The notes beneath the pieces were generated by a model, which saw nothing but the letters and a program-made list of their open reading frames with translations, did no database searches and was not told where the DNA came from. Positions 21,630 to 32,220 of a stretch of DNA of 64,000 nucleotides are shown here, piece by piece. Source of the DNA: Acanthosepion esculentum (Eukaryota > Mollusca > Cephalopoda > Sepiida > Sepiidae); contig OZ038496.1 in NCBI GenBank assembly GCA_964036315.1, positions 21,014,685 through 21,078,684 on the forward strand. The letters are read 5' to 3'. Every line of letters begins with the position of its first letter. The stretch's first letter is position 1. Both the position numbers and the translations under genes were made by a program.

Positions 21630-22440
21630 TGATTAGCATGCACATCATGTCGGACGGTATTATTTGACTAAATTGGACCTAGTTTGGGCTATTCTGAGGC
21701 TAATATGTGTTTTTTAATATATATACTTAAATTATCATCAACAGACATGTTTATTAATTATTATGTTTTTTATCCTCTTCTTTGTCTCTTTTTTCTCTCC
21801 ACCTCTTTATTCCCATCTTTCTTTTTTCTTTACTCCTCTCCTCATTATCTCATTCTCCTTCCTTAAATTATCCATCTACTTTTCTTTCTTTTTCTCCTTT
21901 TCCTTCTTCACATCATTCAATTTGCCCTACAAAAAAAAAACAAAGTCAGTAAAGAAATTTAAAAACAATATGGCTGCTGATTTGGAATGAGCAGTTCATA
22001 GTATGATTGTCCTCTGTATAACTATAAGCTTACATGACTGACATGATTCATGAAAAACAAGTAACAGTTTATAGAATTCAGTTTCAAGTCATATCAGAAA
22101 TGACTTCTTTGAAAAGATTCAAGCTGGAAAGTTATGATAAAAACAGCAGAATAGTTCCTCTCAGAATTCAAGTAATTTAAACTGTATCAAAATCAATCTA
22201 AAGATGGCAAATTTTATTTTTAATTTAGTGTCAGAGAAAATGTGAAAATATTTCAACAAAGATTTTTATAACCCCTGGTATCTTTTATTTCAAGAATGAC
22301 AAAATACTATATTTTGTTTTAGATGTTGTTTATTCCATTTTACATCATATGTAGACTAAATAATTAATATTATTCTGATTTTAGAATAATAGACATGTAA
22401 ATTGATGCCATTTTATATTTTTAAAAATTCATAAAAATGG
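21630..22440. other. T-rich stretch, nothing recognised
   Basis: Contains a pyrimidine-rich run (21770-21930) producing two hydrophobic ORFs without motifs. Confidence 0.45.
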
Positions 22441-22444
22441 GTAA

Positions 22445-22955
22445 TGTTTAACCTTCAGGTCCACAAAAAAAATCAGTGTCAAAAAGACTGTTATTCCCTT
22501 GACAGTCCTATTACTGCACATACTTTGACTCCCTCTACAGTGTTATAAAATTATGTGAACCAAGTACAATATGATATTTACCTTTTATAAAGAACTAAAT
22601 TTAAAAAGAAATCTTTTTATTGAAGAAATTTATTAAAACATGTAAACCAACTACAATGCAATATTTATTATTTACCATTTTATAAATAACTATGTAAACA
22701 ATTTTTTGTTATTCATAATTTTATATAAATATCAATGAACTATTGTTGTCAATTCTCAAGAATAAAGAAAATGCACAAATTTACTTTCATATGTTTGGGT
22801 TTTATTAATTTTCTAATATATGCTTTTCAAAATACTAAATATTACCGAGGGAGTTAAAAGTGCTTACAGTAATAGCAGCATCAAGAGAATAACTATCTTT
22901 TTGACACAGCATTTTTTTGTAGGCATGAAGTTTAAATATTGCCAAAAAATGGTTG
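22445..22955. mobile_element. Foldback element, copy C (degraded)
   Basis: Matches copies at 355-985 and 53493-54353: AATCAGTGTCAAAAAGAC near the left edge, ACTTTCATATGTTTGGGTTT in the right arm and CTTTTTGACACAGC near the right edge. It sits directly against a family A LINE fragment, as copy A does. Confidence 0.6.
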
Positions 22956-22959
22956 TCAA

Positions 22960-23725
22960 CACGAGGAGCAGCCAAAAAGGCAAAACTACAAATTGAAGAT
23001 GTCAAAATCAAGTAAGTGCAAAAATCAAAATATCTCGGAAGTGTTGTAACAGAGGACAGAAAATGTGACACTGAAATCCAAAGGTGCATTGCAATAGGGA
23101 ATAGCGTATTTGACAGCATACAAGACGCACGGGTATATAAGACGCACCCCAATTTCAGCAGGGCAAATCTAGAAAATATTAGTAATTAGTAAAATTAGTA
23201 TACCTACATATGGCATATAAGATGCAGGGAAATTTTAAAAGGTATTTTTAGTAAAAAAAAAAGTGGACCTTATATGCCATCAAAAAAGTGCACCTTATAT
23301 GCCGTCAAATATGGTAGTTGCTTCTAGTCAAAGTGTTAACAAGAACATTTTGTTAAAAACAAGGAAATGAGTACTTAGCTGTTATAGAATATCAGTCCTC
23401 CTCTATGCCAGTGAAATATGGCAACAGAAGGATACTGAGAATACCATGGAGTGAATATGTGAGTAACGAGGAAGTTTTAAGCAAAATAGAAACAAAAATA
23501 TGCTTATTTAGAATCAGAAAAAGAAAGTTGGAACACAATGTGGAAAGAGCGCTGTCACCCACAGGACATATTGAAAGCAAGACAGATAGTAGTGAGTAAC
23601 CTATCTAACAAGCTTGTGTAAAAAGGGTTGGCAGAACAAGGATTGGGAGAAAAAATGAAAAGACAAACCTTACCAAGAGCTACAAAGGATAGAAGGTTGT
23701 GGAGAAGTATGATCGTCTACGTCCT
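22960..23725 (+). pseudogene. LINE family A reverse transcriptase relic, split by a MITE
   Basis: Encodes K-YLGSVVTED...C-(D)-TEIQRCIAIGNSVF before the insertion at 23107 and NRRILRIPWSEYVSNEEVL after it. It then has a decayed tail and a final block encoding RKLW. These are characteristic C-terminal reverse transcriptase segments of a non-LTR element. A 64-codon open frame remains at 23405-23599. Confidence 0.75.
23107..23311. mobile_element. MITE with ~24-bp terminal inverted repeats
   Basis: The left end TATTTGACAGCATACAAGAC pairs with the right end reading GCCGTCAAATA, allowing a few mismatches. TA at both edges is compatible with a TA target site. The interior repeats CTTATATGCC and GTGCACC-type bases. 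It splits the surrounding LINE coding sequence and is therefore younger than the LINE insertion. Confidence 0.7.
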
Positions 23726-23729
23726 GAAC

Positions 23730-25320
23730 GAACACAGTACATAATAGAAGAGAACTTACTTTTTATCCTAATAAGAGGGACAAATAATTTTTAACAAGTC
23801 TCGCATTTATTCATTCATGACAGGGTTTGTTTTATGCTTTAAATTATCTTTTTTTAATTGAGACAATATCTTTGACACAAATGTTATTTGAATAATAAAT
23901 AATGATTGTCAGTGAATAATTATCACGCAAAGTGGAAAATTAATGTTTAAATAAAATGAACGGAGCTTATTTCTACAAACAATGACTAATGAGGAAAAAG
24001 AAAGTCTGTTTAAAATGGCAAATCTTCGTTATCAGAGACTAAAAAGGTGTATCCTGTTTCCTTACATATGACGGAAAATAAGAATGAAGATAACGTTTGG
24101 AAAGCAGGCGAAGGGTTGTAGCAATGCAATATATATGGTGTATGGGAGATAACTCTTCCAGTTTAGCGCTTACACTTTATTGCTTGTTTTTTATCGCCAT
24201 TGAAATAATTGATCATTTTTCTTCTTTTTCTTTATGATTATCTTTTTTTTTTCTTTTTTTTTTCTCGCTGTTATTTCATTGTAACATAAATACCAAAACC
24301 GCGGACAAACGAATGACTTCTATCAAAAATTTGATTTATCGTTATGATGACTGTCGTTGCACTGAACAGTTCCAAAAAAATGTTTTGAATTTTGAAAGTT
24401 TTATCTTTTTATTTTAAGCGCCTTTTCCGCCTCTTCATCATCACAACAACAATAATAATAATAATATCATCATCACAGTACAAGTTAAGTATCACTTAAC
24501 GTCCGAAATTGGGCAAACAGATATTTATGACAACCCTAGGTATTGATGAAGACAAAAAATCAATAGAAGAAGAAAAGAATAATATGAAGACGAATGTTTA
24601 TAAAAAGATCGCTTTAATTGTAATAATATCATAGTAGTGATGGTGATGACAACTGACCAACCATTTTTTATTATTAAGAAATTTAAATAATTTAAGAAGA
24701 ATAGTGTTACATTTGTGATAGTGTTAGTGTTACTGTTGCCATTAAATGAGTTTTCAATCATGCTTCTAATATTTGGTAGCTTTCACTTGAAATCAGGTAA
24801 CAACAAATCTCCTTATCACTCTAGTATTCTCCCGGTATCCTGGGTTACCTGACCTGAAGGTATTTCTAACTGGCCTCTACCTACAAGGTCATATATTGAT
24901 TTTATCAAAATCTCTCACCATATTGTGCACATTTGCATGTAATGGATGTACTTAGTATATCCTTAACAGACTGGGTGTTATGACGGGTACATTGGCTTCT
25001 TGTATTTGTACCCTAGCATCAGTATGTTGGCATTTTGCTCTCTAACTCAATAATAATAAACAGCTAATGGAGTATTTGATTATTGAGATGTGCCATTACT
25101 TAATCTTCTAATTTAGCCATATTCCATTCAAGCAGGAGTTTCGATAAATACATATAACTATGCATGGTATTTTATATAGGGTGATTACCATTAGATATAT
25201 TTTTTTACTGTTAGTTCACACAATACAAGAGCCAAGGACTGCTCAAGGTTACTAAGTGAGTTTGTTATAAGAGAGGGAGTAAGAAAGGCATAGAATGATG
25301 ACATGTAGGATAGATATTGG
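23730..25320. other. Mostly unique-looking intronic sequence
   Basis: No repeat from elsewhere in the window and no coding motif recognised. It contains AAT/CAT microsatellite-like stretches at 24445-24480 and T-rich runs near 24240. Confidence 0.45.
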
Positions 25321-25399
25321 TTGCCCCTGGACTTAAAGAGATCGAGATTGTAGTTATTAGAGAAGCATTCTCTCAGGATTTTGTTCTACACAGTAATAG

Positions 25400-25735
25400 T
25401 TCTGGAGAAACTATCTGAGTGGAACTTGCTTTTTTATCAAAGGAACATTGGTGGCACTAAGGAATGTAACTCTTCTGAACATCTGCCATAGTAAGAGCAA
25501 TATAGTAGTGAAAGAATGGTGACACTTTGTCTGTGGGATAAGGGTGGAGAATAACTCATCACCCACATGGTTGTGTAAGCAGTTATGAACTCTCTCAAAT
25601 GAGGACCAGCCTGGAAATGGCAGCAATACTCTATTCTTGATCTGACTCTTGTAAATATAGTGTGTGGCAGCAGAAGTCTGGTATTGTCTGGAGTGTTACA
25701 AGGAACTGACCATTCTCCCAGTATCTTTTGCAATG
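25400..25735 (-). pseudogene. LINE family B reverse transcriptase thumb relic
   Basis: The minus strand encodes RSRIEYCCHFQAG and LSHRQSVTILSLLY-Y-GRCSEEL, matching the R-P-x-(I/L)-EY-C and LSHRR-V-SL-LFY-Y(F/Y)-G-CS(D/E)EL pattern of Jockey/CR1-type elements and the parallel copy at 36.9 kb. Frameshifts separate the two blocks. Confidence 0.7.
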
Positions 25736-25889
25736 ACCCAAATATATGTGTTCCATTTTATGCCAGGAGTGAGCTTTAGCCCAGTAAGCATTTGAGGCAA
25801 GGAGTCTCTTTGAGGGTATGAATACTCATCAGGATTGGTGCTGTTTTAGGGTATGCTTGGTGATGGTGTAATGCTATGAGCTTGGTATA

Positions 25890-26170
25890 CACTATATTTT
25901 ATATATAAGGATTACTCTTACTTTTAACATAATGATTTATTATCTGTAACAATCACATTTATTAACTATAATTATAATTTTTACCTATAAGGATCATTTT
26001 TATCATGTATAATTATCATAATTATTACCTATGATGAGCATATTTATTACTTATAATTATCATAATTATTACTGATAATGATTATATTATTAGATTATAA
26101 TGAGCAGATTTATTATCATAATTATTACATATAATGATCATATTTATTGTTACTGTTATTTGCTTCACTT
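25890..26170. repeat. Degenerate AT minisatellite (~50-bp units)
   Basis: Four to five units share TAATTATCATAATTATTAC and TATTTATTA with ATGA(T/G)CA inside. Confidence 0.7.
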
Positions 26171-26795
26171 CTGAAAATACTTATTTTGTTGCATTCTTTA
26201 AGAATTATGAATGTGGAGCTCAGAAAGTGTAATGGGAAAATTCATTATAAAGAAATGGAGACTTCTTTATATTCAGTGCATTTAATTTGATTGTTCAATA
26301 TATGGTCTGTAGATCAGTAATCAATCATCAGTAAACAGACAAACAGGATTTGGTTATTCAAAGCCATTTTTGTCTCATTTATCTTTGCAAATAGAAATGT
26401 TTTACTTCTTTTCTGTTTCTCTAATTATGAGATGCCTACCTACATAAAGAATCCCAAATTATGCTTAAGATTTAAAAAAAAAAAAGGAGTGGCGACTATA
26501 AACCTTTTTTTATGAGGAGACATTTTAACATCATAAGGTTTTTTGGTTTGTTGTTGTTTTTATGCTGGGTGGGGGTTAATAACTATCAAATCAAAGTATT
26601 GTCTCATGATTGAAGTATTGAAGCATTAATTGCTGAAAAGAACAAAGAAAAAGGAAAATGCCCATTAAACAATGACTAAACTTGTTATCAATGTTCATCT
26701 TTATGACTTGAACAGACTGCTATATTTGTTGTATTCTCTGACAATGTGTCCACATCTATAATAACAACGATTAGAAAATTTATTGAAATGAGTTG

Positions 26796-26797
<2 letters not shown>

Positions 26798-26855
<58 letters not shown>
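26798..26855. repeat. (TA)n microsatellite
   Basis: About 28 TA units. A second (TG)n(TA)n tract lies at 26926-26970. Confidence 0.95.
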
Positions 26856-26857
<2 letters not shown>

Positions 26858-26925
26858 TGAGGTTATGTGGGTGTAACCCACACATATAATATTGCTTCTG
26901 ATCATTAACTGATAGGCTAAAAATG

Positions 26926-26961
<36 letters not shown>

Positions 26962-26970
26962 CATATATAT

Positions 26971-27550
26971 ATTTAAAGACATTTATGATGTTTAACGTTC
27001 TTTTTATAGATACAAGTATTTAAGCAAATGCTCTGTTTTATAATAAACAGTATTAAATAACATTTACCGGCCTGAATGTCCGAGAAATTTTCATAGAAAA
27101 TTTTCGTTCTCCGAAAAAAAAACATAAAAAAAACGTTAAACATATCATAAATGCTTTAAATAAATTGTCGGGCTCTGTCCAATTCAAAAATATATGACGT
27201 CATTTGTTTACATTTGATACGCTAGGGCAGATATGAATAGAAGAGCTTCATGGAAGATTTAAGTTTAAAGATAGTAAAATCGACCTTGCTAACCAGACGC
27301 TTCTCTGTGGCCGAACGGTTAAGGCACGTCACGCGAAATGACGGTTCCGTATAGGATACAGGTTCGATTCCTGTCAGAGAACGAAAATTTTCTATGAAAA
27401 TTTCTCAGACATTCAGGCCGGTAAATGTTATTTAATACTGTTTATTATAAAACAGAGCATTTGCTTAAATACTTGTATCTATAAAAAGAATGTTAAACAT
27501 ATCATAAATGTCTTTAAATAAATTGTCAGACTTTGTCCAATTCAAATATA
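26971..27550 (+). mobile_element. Foldback element with tRNA-Ser-like core, copy 1
   Basis: Inverted arms of about 140 bp (26971-27110 and 27378-27519) pair with two substitutions and a 2-nt indel. Between them sits a complete tRNA-Ser-shaped module (27301-27381) and a spacer that also contains a direct copy (about 27132-27187) of the sequence following the right arm (27489-27548). A (TA)n tract borders both outer sides. A second, more diverged copy with the same layout lies at 62284-62690 in reverse. It looks like a SINE or TIR element whose Pol III head ended up inside an inverted duplication. Confidence 0.8.
27301..27381 (+). repeat. tRNA-Ser(CGA)-like module
   Basis: Folds as a type-II tRNA: perfect acceptor stem TTCTCTG/CAGAGAA, D stem GCC/GGC, perfect anticodon stem CGTCA/TGACG with loop CGCGAAA, variable arm with TCC/GGA, and perfect T stem ACAGG/CCTGT. 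Box A is TGGCCGAACGG and box B is GGTTCGATTCC (perfect consensus). Atypical points: position 33 is G instead of the near-universal T, and the discriminator is C rather than the serine G73. It is therefore probably a SINE promoter head rather than a translating tRNA. Confidence 0.75.
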
Positions 27551-27586
27551 TATATATATATATACTCTAAAGCTCACTCTTGACAC

Positions 27587-27589
<3 letters not shown>

Positions 27590-27642
<53 letters not shown>

Positions 27643-27800
27643 GTGTATTTGGGCAGCAATCCATTTTTTATACAATTTTTTATACAAGTCTCACCAAAAT
27701 GACTGACAAGATATTGTCGTTAAGTTTTTATTTAATTTTCCTTGTATTCTTATAATTTTCTTTTTTCTTGACATAAATTATGTAGAAATTGTCTAAGGTG
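27590..27800 (-). mobile_element. (TA)n tract plus Penelope-like terminal fragment
   Basis: A TA tract (27590-27637) runs directly into AATTGTGTATTTGGGCAGCAA, the terminus also seen at 17248, 35560 and 51552. It continues with ATGACTGACAAG and CTTGTATTC blocks of the Penelope-like tail. Confidence 0.7.
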
Positions 27801-27839
27801 CTTGGACATACAAAAAATTTGGACAATTTCTACAATTTT

Positions 27840-27905
27840 TGAAAGTCAAACTCGGCTCTCTGATTCCTCAATCCAAGCCACTATCCATTACACCACAGTT
27901 TGGAA
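27840..27905 (-). repeat. tRNA-derived SINE head
   Basis: Reversed, it reads GTGGTGTAATGGATAGTGG (box A region) and, about 40 bp on, GAGTTTGACTTTC (decayed box B). This is the same head as the SINEs at 2068 and 59.9 kb. Confidence 0.6.
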
Positions 27906-28089
27906 AAAATTGCTACAATGAAAGTGAAAATGAAAATGCTCACAATTTAGCTGACTCATGTATTTATAATTAAATGATGTTTTTGAATTTGAAAGTAATT
28001 TAATCAACTACTATCCCTAACCTGTTGTGTTCACTTTCACAGAAATTCCTTTTGGAAGGCCATGAATTCATGTTTTTCTCCACACCCAC

Positions 28090-29150
28090 CCCAGCTATAG
28101 GTTAATAGCAGAGTAAATTAAACTTTCTTGTCTTGGATGGCATCCAGTCTAAGAGAAGGCAAACTCTGAATTCCCAACTATGGAGAAGACAATAGAAAAT
28201 CACTCCACTATCTTTCTCAAAAAGGCATGGCAATTCACAAATAATAATAAAAAAAAAAACTGTAGAAAGCCATAATTGTTTACATCCTGAAGATCCCTGG
28301 CATTTAAAAAATTTTCAGCTATGTTACAAAGTTACCTCCCTTGTTTTAACAACAATATTTTTATTTATTTCCAGAGCCTTAAAAAGATATATTTAGTTAC
28401 ATTACATTGAAAAAAATGCCCTTTTTTTAAACAGTAATGGAAAGAATTTCTCTCTTTATATTATTATTTTTAATCAATATGATGGGACAATGAGGTCAAT
28501 TTATAGCACCTCTTCAAGCAATGAGTCACCATCATTTGGTCTAAATAAATATATATGGTAAGTAAAGGAGTGGTCCCTAGTGACAATGTCCTTGTACAAC
28601 TGAAATCAATAAATCTTTTGTATTATTTATGAGACAGAAAGCTGTTTCAGATAACAATCTATTTTTGGTTGAGAAAACAAAATCTCAAATGTTTCATTCG
28701 CATTTTTATGTTTTACATGATTTGTAAGTGTAGAATTTTATTCTATCTTTTCTTTTGCATCCAGTTTTCCATTTAAAACAGTTTAATAAAACACAGAATA
28801 AAGTACTGGAAATTTGTGGATTTTTTTTTCTGATGTTAAATAGACCACATAAAAATGTATTAGTTTTATGTGGTTTATTTAATCTGATCTTGTATAATTT
28901 GTTCATTGAACAAAAGAGAAGAGAATCCCTGTGTTGGCAATATTTCATTGTTCAATTCAGTATCTGTAATTGTGGTTTGCTATGATGAATGCTATGGAGG
29001 GAAGGGAATCTTGTGACTGCATCAATAAAGATAATGAATGCATCAAAAGGAATTAAAATTCCTTTGCTAGAATAAATTAAAAGTAGAGCCTAATAATTTC
29101 TATTAGTTGTTCTATCATTTTTGCCATTCTTCTTATTAAAACAATAACAT
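28090..29150. other. AT-rich stretch with a repeated ~170-bp segment
   Basis: 28100-28290 resembles 29745-29910 (shared AAGGC(A)/TTGGTAATTCACA, AGAA(A)TCTATAG or TGTAGAAAGCCAT, and TATCCTGAAG blocks). The minus ORF 28706-28948 and plus ORF 28755-28985 overlap antisense over an imperfect inverted repeat (TAAATAGACCACATAAAA near 28840) and are not supported as genes. Confidence 0.45.
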
Positions 29151-29163
29151 CTTATAAGTATCA

Positions 29164-29205
<42 letters not shown>
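29164..29205. repeat. (TA)n microsatellite
   Basis: About 20 TA units. Another tract lies at 29456-29498 and a third at 29695-29719. Confidence 0.9.
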
Positions 29206-29209
<4 letters not shown>

Positions 29210-29450
29210 GAAATAAAAACATTGAATACTGATCAAACATTAACTCCGTTAAAGTTAGGATGCTTGTCTCCGTTGGTAGTTGGTCTCAAAATATTTCCAT
29301 GAAATAAATCATTCGTTGGAACTACAAGTTTTTCTTTTAATTAACTCTATTGCATAAATTTATTACCAGAAATTTTTTAATTTGATATATGTTAAATTAT
29401 ATAATTTTATATATATTATTTTCTTGTATTAATAACTAGCAGATTTATTT

Positions 29451-29500
<50 letters not shown>

Positions 29501-29577
29501 AGAGAGAAATAGAATGAGAAAGAAGGATATGTTATGTATATTTGAATATTCAGGCCAGTAGACAGATATATGAAGGT

Positions 29578-29690
29578 CTTTTGAATAGTTCTTGACCTGA
29601 CCCACTTCCCAAATTTTGAACACATGACCAAACATCATATTTTGGGGCGAAATGACTTCCTTGTTATATCAAGAACATTACAGCACATTC
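29578..29690. mobile_element. Mariner-type MITE, degraded copy
   Basis: Shares TTGAATAGTTCTTGACCTGA, CCCACTTCCCAA and ATGACCAAACATCAT with the cleaner element at 63862-63979 and the copy at 46677-46765. The right end has decayed. Confidence 0.55.
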
Positions 29691-30069
29691 TCGTGTATAT
29701 ATATATATATATATATATAAGTAGGATATAGAATACAAACCAAAGTAGACAGCTATATCTCTCTAGTGATGATTGGATGTCACTCTAGGTGGAAGACTGC
29801 TCTGAATTTCAAACAAAAACCACTGCATTAATTTTTTCAAGAAGTTTTGGTAATTCACAGAAAATAATGAAAAGAAATCTATAGCAATCCATGATTGCCT
29901 ATATCCTGAAGTGATATGGCATATATATATATGAAGAAATATAGTTTTAAGGTATGCTATATTTATGGGATAAAGTGCTCAATATCAGAGATAGAGCATA
30001 TATGAATATAAGATTGGACATTGAAAGGTGACAGACAGTTTCATGCTAAACGCAATCATCAGGCCACCT

Positions 30070-30135
<66 letters not shown>

Positions 30136-30146
30136 ATCATCAGGCC

Positions 30147-30198
<52 letters not shown>
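30070..30198. repeat. Two (TA)n tracts split by a duplicated segment
   Basis: CAATCATCAGGCCACCT occurs before the first tract (30055) and again between the tracts (30136), so the array has duplicated together with its flank. The Penelope-like tail starts immediately after the second tract. Confidence 0.9.
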
Positions 30199-30202
<4 letters not shown>

Positions 30203-31295
30203 AGTTTCATTAAAAACGACAGACAAGGTACTACGGTTAAGTTTTTTATTTAATTTTTCTTGTGTACGAACAAGAGTTTTCTTTGCTGGACAAAGGGTGT
30301 GTAAGAACTGTCCAAATGTTTTATTTTTCCGAGCGCTTTCAGCTATATCTTTAGCCATTATCAAGGATGATTTGATTTTTCAGCTTAATTGAGTGTGTGC
30401 ATTATGTGTATGTCTTAGTGTGTAGTTGTGGTGTTTTAATTACCAAATACGGTTAGGACGTTGTGGCTTTGTTCGTAGTTAATATTGTTGAGGGTAGGCT
30501 TTTTCTTTTTTATTATTAAAGCCTCCATTATTTTTAACCTTTTTTTACAGGTGGAAGCAATTAATATATTTGTGTTTTCTACTAGTATATTTCTAATGGA
30601 GTCTGGTAAATTTTTGTGTGTGTTTAAATGGGTTCTAATGGAGCTGTGATCGGATAGGTGCAACATAAGACATCTGGATAAGCATGTGGTTGTGTAACCG
30701 ATGTAATTATTTATGAGTCCGGTTTCGTTAGGAATGCAGTTCCTCAAGGGGCATTTGAACTTGTAAATAATGTTCGTTCTTTGCAATTTTGACTTATCAG
30801 GCGTGTTGTTATTTTTTAGGATGAGGTTAGCTGTCTTAAAATTTTTATAATAGATAATTAATTTTATTTTTTTATTTGGGTCGATTGGGGTGGTGTATTT
30901 CTTTATAATATGTCTTAGTGTTTGTAATTCAAGTGCATTTGGTTTTTGTAATAAGTGTGTATGTGATTTTTGACTGTGTGTTCACTCTCATTATTACTTA
31001 CTTTAAGGAGAAATAGTCTAATTTGTTGGTCTATAAGATAATTAGGGAAGCCGTTGTTGATTAGGGTTTGTTTTACGTTATTAATTTCTTTGAGGAAGAG
31101 TAGTCTAGAGGATGAATTTTGGTGTGCTCTTTCTAGAAAGTTTTTTTATTACAGCTATTTTATACCTAAGTGGACATTCGCTTTTAAAGTTTAGGTGACA
31201 AGAGTTCTTGCTAATGGGTTTTTTGTATAAGGATGTAATGAAAGTGTTGTTCCTGTATTCAACGAGGATATCTATTTGTTTTTCTGGCTAAGTTC
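30199..31295 (-). pseudogene. Penelope-like retroelement, RT C-terminus plus GIY-YIG
   Basis: Penelope-like elements encode a reverse transcriptase fused to a GIY-YIG endonuclease. Read on the minus strand from 31295 down, shifted frames encode DILVEYRNN and TSLYKKPIS, then CPLRYK (RT palm end). They continue with LINNGFPNYLIDQQI, then an open 116-codon frame (30436-30786) with NIIYKFKCPLRNC, NNYIGYTTTCLSRCL and a CKKRLKIMEALIIKKKKP tail, i.e. the GIY-YIG domain with its YIG and Arg positions. A ~200-bp tail (30199-30400) follows the ORF and ends at a (TA)n tract. Stops and frameshifts, plus a local rearrangement at 31296-31405, disable it. Confidence 0.85.
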
Positions 31296-31430
31296 ATAAG
31301 TGAAGTTAAGGACGATATTTTCATTTTAGCGAACAACATTAAACAAATAGACACACTTAAGACCACATTTGAGAAAAACTCCGTCCTTAACTTCATGGAA
31401 GTTTGTTTTTCTGGCTAAGTTCTGTAATTT
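31274..31430. repeat. Local direct/inverted rearrangement inside the Penelope-like copy
   Basis: TTTGTTTTTCTGGCTAAGTT occurs near 31276 and again near 31403. The DNA between begins with GAAGTTAAGGAC and ends with its complement GTCCTTAACTTC. This looks like a fold-back insertion or template-switch product about 130 bp long. Confidence 0.7.
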
Positions 31431-32125
31431 ATTCAATCACACATTCCTGAAAGAGAATTTGCTGCCTAAATATACACACAGACACACACACACACACACA
31501 CACATGGTGGTGGTGCTGGAATGTTTCCCAATGCAATGAAGAATCTGATATATTTTAGTCATTTGGTTTCATATTTTGTAAAGTTTTGAGACCTAAATTC
31601 TTAATGACACTACAGCAGAAAAAGAATAATTTTGTTTTATTTTAGTTTTAAACAAAGATTTCTTCTGCAGGATGTTTCACCAAAGTTCATTTGCCATAGA
31701 TTTTATTTTCTGATGACTCTTAGCTGTCCAGCATTTGACCATTGCATGAATAGGAAAATAATCTTCATGGGAGATATTTTGCATGTCAAAAATTCAATAA
31801 CTTTTTCTTGGTCATTGTCTGTACTTTTAATGCTTCTAAAATATAAATCACAAGAAAATATTAAGAGTAAAGAAAATGTCCATATATAGGTAATATATTG
31901 ATATATAGCAGTCAAATAAAAAAGTCATTTAGAGTCAGTGTAAAAGCGACCATATTCTGGCATAAAATCTTTGGAATTATTCATATAAATAAAATATTGA
32001 AGTTTCATATGAAATCTTAATACATAGTAGAATGAGTTTCATAAAATTTTCTGTTTCATTTTCTTCCAGTTAAAAAAAAATGAAAATTAAATGCACTGAG
32101 TAACTGTGTAAAATTACCAAGTTTC
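31431..32125. other. AT-rich stretch, CA tract at 31480-31504
   Basis: Nothing else recognised. Two antisense ORFs (31632-31889 and 31703-31915) lack motifs. Confidence 0.45.
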
Positions 32126-32133
32126 AAATAACC

Positions 32134-32134
32134 T

Positions 32135-32218
<84 letters not shown>
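32134..32218. repeat. (CA)n(TA)n microsatellite
   Basis: About 24 CA units followed by about 16 TA units. Confidence 0.95.

Positions 32219-32219
<1 letters not shown>

Positions 32220-32220
<1 letters not shown>

Noticed and set aside
27301..27381. Functional tRNA-Ser gene
   Set aside because: G33 and C73 are incompatible with a normal serine tRNA, and it is embedded in a repeated foldback element. Annotated as tRNA-like module instead.
28706..28985. Overlapping ORFs on both strands
   Set aside because: They arise from an imperfect inverted repeat giving similar peptides on both strands (CGLFN-like), not from coding constraint.
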